34,290 bases of DNA, from positions 1 to 34,290 of the IMG/VR virus record IMGVR_UViG_3300020401_000048. One strand, 5' to 3'. Origin of the DNA: a virus. Both the position numbers and the translations under genes were made by a program. Under the pieces are notes generated by a model. The model was not told where the DNA came from. It worked only from the letters and a program-made list of their open reading frames with translations, and searched no databases. Below, piece after piece: positions 29,287-34,290 of this stretch; the stretch's first letter is position 1, and each line of letters opens with the position of its first letter.

Positions 29287-31500
29287 ATGGCTACTATATC
29301 GATAGCAGATAATGATGCGAGAAAGCAATATACGCAAGCTGTTACTGCAAATAGCACACAGCTTACTATAGACTTTCCCTTTTTTAGCTTAGATGACATA
29401 AATGTTATTGTTACCAATACATCAGGTGTGGATACTACGCTTAGCCGAGGAACTGGCACAGGAACTTTTGCTGTTACAGGAGCTGCTGTTGATGATGGTT
29501 TCTCTGGTGGTGACATTACTCTTGGTGATACTTATCCTAGTGGCACTAAATTCACTATATTCCGTGACATTACAATAGAAAGAACAACAGACTTTCCAAC
29601 GTCTGGGCCTTTTAATGTAAGTGCTTTAAATACTGAATTAGACAAGATTTTTGCTATTGAGCAAGAACTTGAAACAAAAGTTAGCAGAACCATGAAGTTG
29701 GCTGATTCTGACACAGCAGCTTCTCTTACGTTGCCTAATCTTGATACAAGAAAAGGAACAACATTAGCATTTAATGAAACAAGTGGTTTACCAGAAGCTG
29801 GCCCTTCAATAGCCAGTGTTGGCACAGTCAGCCAAAATGTAGCAAATATCAATACTGTTGCTGGAGTTGCTAGTGATATTACTACTGTAGCTGGTCAAAT
29901 ATCTCCAACCAATAATATCAATACTGTTGCAGGAGTAGCGGGTAATGTTACTACTGTTGCGGGTGTAGCTTCGAGCATTCCCACAGTAGCAAATATAGCT
30001 TCTAATGTTACTACAGTAGCTGGCATTGATACAGCAGTGTCAACTGTAGCAGGGATACAAGCAAATGTTACTACCGTTGCTGGAATTAATACCACTCATT
30101 TGGCTAATGTTTCTGGTGTTGCAAGTAATGTTGCATTGTTAGGAACAGCAGACGCTGTATCAGACTTAAATACACTTGCTGCTATATCTACAGATATTAC
30201 ATCTTTAGCTGATTCTCTTGAAAAAACATATACGGTAACTGTTGCGAATCCCGGCAGTGGAAATGTATTTGTTCTTGATGGTGTAAATAATCCAGCAATC
30301 GAAATGTTTAGAGGTAACACATATATATTTGATGTGTCGGACTCTAGTGTATCTGGACATCCCTTGGCATTTAAAGATGGTTCTGGCAACTCATGGACTA
30401 CAGGTGTAACAACAACAGGCACTGCTGGTCAGGCTGGTGCAAAGGTTACATTTGAAGTTCCGTCTACTGCCCCATCTTCTATGAGATATTATTGTACTGT
30501 TCATGGTAATGGCATGGGCAATACCATTACAGTCAAGGATAGCAACATATCTCTTGTTGCTGGCAGTATTGCTAACATCAACACAGTTGCTGGTATTCAA
30601 GGTAATGTAACCACTGTTGCTGGAATACAAGCCAATGTAACTACAGTAGCTGGCATAGATACTGAAGTGCAAGCAGTCGCAAACAATCAAACCAATGTAA
30701 ATAATGTTGGTGGCTCTATATCTAACGTCAATCTTGTTGGCGGTTCTATAGCAAGTGTAAATACGGCAGCAAACAACTTGTCGGCAATCAATGCTTTTGC
30801 AAATATTTACTTAGGCCCAAGTGCTTCAGCACCGACGGCAGACCCAGATGGCAGTGCGTTAGATATTGGCGATCTCTATTTTGATACAAACACAAACACA
30901 CTAAAGGTATATGCGGCTACAGGTTGGGTGTCTGCTGGATCATCTGTCAACGGCACATCAAATCGCTCAGACTTTGTGGTCGGCACTGCCTCTGGCGGTT
31001 ACAATGGTTCAACAACTGTTTTCCCGATTACTTATGATGCAGGATTTGTAGACGTTTATCTTAATGGTATTAAACTGCAACCAGCAGATTTTACAGCAAC
31101 AAATGGTACAAGCGTAACTCTTCTCTCTGCTGCTCAAACAAATGATACAGTGTCTCTAGTTGCATTTGGCACATTCAATGTTGCTAACTTTAGCATTAAT
31201 GATGCAAATGATGTGACTACAAGCGGTGTGTCAAACGGTCAGGTGTTGGCATTTAATAGTTCAACATCAGACTTTGAGCCAACAACAATATCTAGTGATT
31301 TAGTAAGCGATACGAGTCCCCAGCTTGGAGGTACGCTGGACACCAATGGACAGGCGATTCAGTTTGGTTCGAGCAAGTGGACAATAGAACTGAGCGGCGA
31401 CAATCTCTTATTTAAATATAACGGTACTGCAAAAATTAAATTTGCATCCGATGGCGAGATTGTATCTGTTGATGATGTAACTGCATTTGGAACAATCTAA
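29287..31500 (+). CDS. Tail fibre with T7 gp17-type anchor, AGI/VTTV repeats and an inserted cupredoxin-like domain
   Basis: This encodes 737 residues. Residues 1-140 match the T7 tail-fibre anchor (RKQYTQAVTANSTQLTIDF, FPTSGPFN, LDKIFAIEQELE). Residues 181-290 and 421-500 hold repeats of the form N(I/V)xTVAGI, probably a triple beta-helix. Between them, about residues 314-417, is a cupredoxin-like domain with H358, C403, H406 and M410 in the HP...YYCTVHGNGM arrangement. The C-terminal part (530-737) has YFDTNTNTLKVY and YLNGIKLQPADFTA motifs common in phage fibres. It is attached to the tail and probably carries the next gene's product as tip. Confidence 0.88.
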   Translation: MATISIADNDARKQYTQAVTANSTQLTIDFPFFSLDDINVIVTNTSGVDTTLSRGTGTGTFAVTGAAVDDGFSGGDITLGDTYPSGTKFTIFRDITIERTTDFPTSGPFNVSALNTELDKIFAIEQELETKVSRTMKLADSDTAASLTLPNLDTRKGTTLAFNETSGLPEAGPSIASVGTVSQNVANINTVAGVASDITTVAGQISPTNNINTVAGVAGNVTTVAGVASSIPTVANIASNVTTVAGIDTAVSTVAGIQANVTTVAGINTTHLANVSGVASNVALLGTADAVSDLNTLAAISTDITSLADSLEKTYTVTVANPGSGNVFVLDGVNNPAIEMFRGNTYIFDVSDSSVSGHPLAFKDGSGNSWTTGVTTTGTAGQAGAKVTFEVPSTAPSSMRYYCTVHGNGMGNTITVKDSNISLVAGSIANINTVAGIQGNVTTVAGIQANVTTVAGIDTEVQAVANNQTNVNNVGGSISNVNLVGGSIASVNTAANNLSAINAFANIYLGPSASAPTADPDGSALDIGDLYFDTNTNTLKVYAATGWVSAGSSVNGTSNRSDFVVGTASGGYNGSTTVFPITYDAGFVDVYLNGIKLQPADFTATNGTSVTLLSAAQTNDTVSLVAFGTFNVANFSINDANDVTTSGVSNGQVLAFNSSTSDFEPTTISSDLVSDTSPQLGGTLDTNGQAIQFGSSKWTIELSGDNLLFKYNGTAKIKFASDGEIVSVDDVTAFGTI
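29827..30156 (+). repeat. Tandem degenerate coding repeat, block 1 (VAGI/VTTV)
   Basis: The DNA encodes repeated NVTTVAGI/NINTVAGV units of 7-14 residues. At base level GTTACTAC and GTAGCTGG-like words recur. Such repeats favour slippage and recombination and so fibre-length variation. Confidence 0.7.
30226..30537 (+). other. Cupredoxin-like domain within the tail fibre
   Basis: This corresponds to residues 314-417: YTVTVANPGSGNVFVLDG, then an ENTY-like RGNTYIFDVSD, SGHPLAF (H358), a TTGTAGQAGAKVTFEVP strand and RYYCTVHGNGM (C403, H406, M410). This is the ligand order of type 1 copper proteins (His, Cys-x2-His-xn-Met). Similar domains occur in marine phage structural proteins from memory. 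Copper binding is untested. Confidence 0.7.
30547..30786 (+). repeat. Tandem degenerate coding repeat, block 2
   Basis: The second run of NINTVAGI/NVTTVAGI units and NVNLVGGS variants resumes directly after the cupredoxin-like domain. The domain therefore interrupts a once-continuous repeat. Confidence 0.65.
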
Positions 31501-32504
31501 TGGCTATAGCAGCATCAGGCGCAGTTAGTTTTTCTGATCTACGGACTGAGTTCGTAGGTGGCTCTGCTGCTATATCTTATTCGGATTTGTATCGTGGTGG
31601 CTCGAACATAAGAAGTAAAGCAGCTAATAATACTGGTGTAAATCTTGCTGCATCTGTGCCAACAAGCGGCACAATTAATATTGCTAATTTTAGAAGTCAA
31701 GCTAAAGGGTTTAGATTTACTTTTACAGCAGGTGCAACCAATCAGAATGCATCCGCACTCTTTGGTGACGATTATGCTGTAGATTATCCCAAAGAGATTG
31801 TTATCAACAGTGGTGTGGAACTAGGTGCAACAAGCGTTTCAGAAGAAGCATTGCAAATAGACTCTGGTGCATCAGGTACAATTACTGTAACCAACAATGG
31901 CACTTTGTCAGGAGCTGGTGCAGCATTTTTAGGTAGCATAGGTGGTGACGCTTTTGAAGCAAACAGAGCTGTCACTCTAATCAACAATGGAACAATTCGC
32001 TCTGGTGGCGGCACTGGTGGGTCAGGCGGTCAGGGCAGTTATACCAGTCAATCTACGGCAGGGCCATATGGTTCTCTCTCTCATAATTACTGGCGTACAT
32101 GGAGTCAGGGTGTGCAAATCAAATATGGAGGTAGTTTGATTTATTGGGGTACTTCGGCTGGAACGGCTAATGCTGCTGGGTATAGTAAAGGCAGTCTGTT
32201 TTATAATGGCGGTGAAAACGGTCTTTATTACCGAATATATAAAACCACAACCTCCACATCATACACAAACGGTGGATATGGTGGAGCTGGCGAAGGCTAC
32301 AATCAGTCGGCTGGCTCAGGCACTTCTGGCGGCCAAAACGCTGGTCAAGGAGGCACAGGTGGTTCTTTCGGGCAAACTGGTGCAACTGGAGCCAATGGTA
32401 ATTATGGTCAAGGTACAGCAGGAAATGCCGCTGGCAAATCTATTAAGGGAATAAGTTTTGTGACACTTACAGATAATGGAACGCTTTTAGGGGGTACAGC
32501 ATAA
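31500..32504 (+). CDS. Glycine-rich fibre tip/adhesin-like protein
   Basis: This encodes 334 residues. The N-terminal fibre motif (ASGAVSFSDLRTEFVGG, ISYSDLYRGG, GTINIANFRSQ) is followed by a beta-helix-like middle with TITVTNNGTLSGAG and a Gly-rich C-terminal half (polyGly-turn segments GGGTGGSGGQG, GGYGGAGEG, GGTGGSFGQTGATG). This composition resembles T4-like gp38 receptor-recognising adhesins with Gly-rich loops at the tip. Receptor binding is inferred. It overlaps the preceding gene by 1 bp. Confidence 0.7.
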   Translation: MAIAASGAVSFSDLRTEFVGGSAAISYSDLYRGGSNIRSKAANNTGVNLAASVPTSGTINIANFRSQAKGFRFTFTAGATNQNASALFGDDYAVDYPKEIVINSGVELGATSVSEEALQIDSGASGTITVTNNGTLSGAGAAFLGSIGGDAFEANRAVTLINNGTIRSGGGTGGSGGQGSYTSQSTAGPYGSLSHNYWRTWSQGVQIKYGGSLIYWGTSAGTANAAGYSKGSLFYNGGENGLYYRIYKTTTSTSYTNGGYGGAGEGYNQSAGSGTSGGQNAGQGGTGGSFGQTGATGANGNYGQGTAGNAAGKSIKGISFVTLTDNGTLLGGTA

Positions 32505-32734
32505 TGCAGTACACAGTACAAGAAATTAATAACAATGTGGCTAAGATTGTATTTAGCGATGGTTCATGGACATTTTTAGAGCTTAATTCGGACATGACTG
32601 AGGCAGAACTAGATGACATAGTGTTCAATATAGTACCGCCTCATTTAAAAACTGGCAGTGGAACTCCATCGTTTTTGTCTGCTGGGCAGACTAGAACAGC
32701 AGCAGCAAAGCCAGTAGAAGAAGGGGGTGAGTGA
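32504..32734 (+). CDS. Small protein between fibre genes
   Basis: This encodes 76 residues: beta-rich (QYTVQEINNNVAKIVFSDGSW) then acidic helix (MTEAELDDIVFNI) and a flexible tail. Similar short proteins lie between fibre genes of marine podoviruses, and an assembly-helper role is possible. TAATG and TGATG overlaps indicate coupled translation. Confidence 0.6.
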   Translation: MQYTVQEINNNVAKIVFSDGSWTFLELNSDMTEAELDDIVFNIVPPHLKTGSGTPSFLSAGQTRTAAAKPVEEGGE

Positions 32735-33552
32735 TGACTAGAGCAAGAGATTTTGCAAGCGTAATATCTGGTAACTTTGCTATACCAGCTGGTTCGCTAG
32801 GCAATGCTGTCCCTGCTGACGGTAGTATTACAACAGCTAAACTTGCAGATGATGCCATTACTTCAGCTAAAATTGCAGATGATGCAGTAACATCCGCAGC
32901 TATCGCTACAAATGCTGTAGCTTCAGATGCTCTCAATATTACTAGTGCTGACTTGCCATCTGGAACTGTATTACAATGTAAGACAACAAACTATCCAAAT
33001 GATTTTTTATTTAGTTTGAATGCTTCTGGCGTTCCAGCAGACAATGGTAAAATGGAAGTTGTAACAGGCTTGAATTGCTCTATTACACCTACTTCAACAA
33101 ATAGCAAAATACTCTACCAAGCTACTGTTTATATGGGTTGTAACCATGCATATGATATTGGTTTTCATGTTATAAAAAATGCCACTTCAACAACCTCAAC
33201 AAGTCCAACATCACAATTAAATTATAATGACACATCTCCCTGTGGCGGTTCTTATCTCACCGATGCAAGTGGTAATGCTATAAGAGGTCAAACATCAGGT
33301 TCTACACCTAGAGGTACTGGGGTTTGGAATGATTACAATACGACTTATGCTCCCTTATACCAAATATACACAAGCAGCATGAGTTTGCTAGACCACCCAA
33401 ATACGACATCTCAAGTTACTTATAACTTTGCAGTAAGTTTTTACCTTTGGCAAAGTTATGGCATTAGTTTGAACAGGTCATGGGGCAATCAACAGTCAAA
33501 CACTTATGAAACAAATCCAGTAAGCACTGTTACACTTTTGGAGATTGCCTAA
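32734..33552 (+). CDS. Second tail-fibre-like protein (MTRARDFA type)
   Basis: This encodes 272 residues. MTRARDFASVISGNF and the degenerate repeat ITTAKLADDAITSAKIADDAVTSAAI (key words TAKLADDAI) are the N-terminal features of a fibre family frequent in marine phages. A beta-rich C-terminal domain (about 95-272), possibly the receptor-binding head, follows. The ATG at 32734 overlaps the preceding stop (TGATG) and has AGGGGG upstream. Confidence 0.7.
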   Translation: MTRARDFASVISGNFAIPAGSLGNAVPADGSITTAKLADDAITSAKIADDAVTSAAIATNAVASDALNITSADLPSGTVLQCKTTNYPNDFLFSLNASGVPADNGKMEVVTGLNCSITPTSTNSKILYQATVYMGCNHAYDIGFHVIKNATSTTSTSPTSQLNYNDTSPCGGSYLTDASGNAIRGQTSGSTPRGTGVWNDYNTTYAPLYQIYTSSMSLLDHPNTTSQVTYNFAVSFYLWQSYGISLNRSWGNQQSNTYETNPVSTVTLLEIA

Positions 33553-33788
33553 TGACAGATTTAACAACTCGAATTTTAGCTGCGCCTAATGCACAAGCAG
33601 CGGCTGAGTTGGCTTTATTGGCTACAGATTGGACACAACTTCCAAACAGCAGTCTAACTAGCGATTGCGTTACTGCATTTTCAACATACAGGAATGCGGT
33701 TCGTGTAATTAGACGTGATAATGATGCGATAAATAACCAGCCTTCTGATTATACTTGGCCTACATTGCCTGATGAAGTTTGGTCATAA
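33552..33788 (+). CDS. Tail-fibre assembly chaperone-like protein
   Basis: This encodes 78 residues. LATDWTQLPNSSLTSDCVTAF, then TYRNAVRVIR, and a final YTWPTLPDEVWS follow the phage tail-assembly-chaperone pattern (sDWtqLpDap ... YRqaLR ... WP.kP). It follows the fibre gene with a 1 bp overlap (TAATG). It probably aids fibre folding or attachment. Confidence 0.7.
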   Translation: MTDLTTRILAAPNAQAAAELALLATDWTQLPNSSLTSDCVTAFSTYRNAVRVIRRDNDAINNQPSDYTWPTLPDEVWS

Positions 33789-33794
33789 AACAAT

Positions 33795-34262
33795 ATGGCT
33801 ATAGACCCTGTATCCGCCATAGCTGTAGCTACTACCGCATACAGGAGCATAGTCTCAGCCTATAGGGCTGGCAAACAAGTAGAGGCCATGTCTAAAGACA
33901 TAGGCAAGTGGATGGGGGCTATTGCCGATGTAAAGCAAGCCCACCAAGAAAAGAAACAATCTCGATTTAAGAACGTAGAAGAACAAGCTCTTGATACTTA
34001 TGCAGCTTTGAAAAAGGCTGAGAAGATGGAGATGGACCTTAAGAACTTTTTGATAGCCAACTATGGCTTTAATGCTTGGAATGATTTGATGCGTATTCAA
34101 CGTGGCTTGCGTCAAGAACGATTAGAAGAAAAGCGCAGAAAGGCTAGACGAGTACAGAGAATCATGGATATGCTTGGGCTAGGTTTTGCAAGTTTACTTA
34201 TAGCTTCTATGGTGGCTGGGCTTGTGGCTTGGGTAGTATGGTTAAAGGGAGGCTTTAAATGA
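33795..34262 (+). CDS. Coiled-coil protein with C-terminal membrane anchor
   Basis: This encodes 155 residues. SAIAVATTAYRSIVSAY, KWMGAIADVKQAHQE and IANYGFNAWNDLM are conserved features of a marine-phage family of unknown function. A basic helix (about residues 103-125) precedes one hydrophobic segment (about 127-150, GLGFASLLIASMVAGLVAWVVW) near the C-terminus. Its place at the tail/lysis border and its membrane anchor suggest a spanin- or lysis-related role, unproven. Its stop overlaps the next start (ATGA). Confidence 0.65.
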   Translation: MAIDPVSAIAVATTAYRSIVSAYRAGKQVEAMSKDIGKWMGAIADVKQAHQEKKQSRFKNVEEQALDTYAALKKAEKMEMDLKNFLIANYGFNAWNDLMRIQRGLRQERLEEKRRKARRVQRIMDMLGLGFASLLIASMVAGLVAWVVWLKGGFK

Positions 34263-34290
34263 GCGCAGAAGAAGTAGCAAGAAAACTATT
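34259..34290 (+). CDS. Start of a gene cut by the window edge
   Basis: The ATG of ATGAGCGCAGAAG overlaps the preceding stop by 4 bp, and ten codons (MSAEEVARKL) are visible. If base 34290 joins base 1, the frame stays open to a TGA at 74-76, giving 35 residues, and that stop would overlap an ATG at 70. No function can be assigned. Confidence 0.5.
   Translation, partial: MSAEEVARKL

Noticed and set aside
29827-30786. Possible CRISPR-like array because of recurring short words
   Set aside because: The words are in frame, degenerate and encode VTTVAGI units of a fibre shaft. There are no constant repeats with unique spacers.

Overview
The window reads as an essentially complete genome, or nearly so, of a small tailed phage with a T7-like (podovirus) virion. 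A terminase pair, T7-type portal, scaffold, short major capsid protein, tail tubular proteins A and B, three internal virion proteins and a T7 gp17-type tail fibre follow one another on the + strand. No integrase, RNA polymerase, DNA polymerase, primase or helicase is visible. The style of the tail genes, the lysine-rich mini-proteins, the GTA-type holin and a cupredoxin-like domain in the tail fibre resemble marine phages, probably of an alphaproteobacterium. The host is inference.

Layout. (1) 1-771, + strand: end of the late operon, with two small proteins and a 3TM-type holin. (2) 706-9792, almost all - strand: the early/replication arm, read right to left. It starts with many small ORFans, then SSB, more small proteins and a long ParB-like protein. 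After an interruption comes a recombination cassette: YqaJ-type exonuclease, Sak3-like annealing protein and a zinc-ribbon protein. (3) 3318-4011, + strand: an island of two genes (XRE-type regulator and RuvC-like resolvase) with its own promoter-like sequence inside the - strand arm. (4) 9793-10679: the only gene-free stretch over 300 bp, 887 bp packed with consecutive perfect inverted repeats and ending in a sigma70-like promoter that points into terS. (5) 10680-34262, + strand: packaging, head, tail, internal core, fibres and adhesins, with mostly overlapping stop/start codons. The last 32 bases start a new gene that could continue into base 1 if the window is a circularised genome.

How it may work. 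Early genes supply recombination functions (exonuclease, annealase, SSB, resolvase) while host enzymes probably do the polymerisation. The structured region between the two arms is the natural place for early/late promoters, an origin or a packaging signal. Late genes build a T7-like capsid whose largest internal protein carries a GH24-like muramidase domain for genome entry. A holin is recognisable but no stand-alone endolysin is.

The strongest candidates for something undescribed are the hairpin array (9893-10607), a smaller cluster of four nested hairpins (6991-7205), and the copper-ligand-bearing domain inside the tail fibre.
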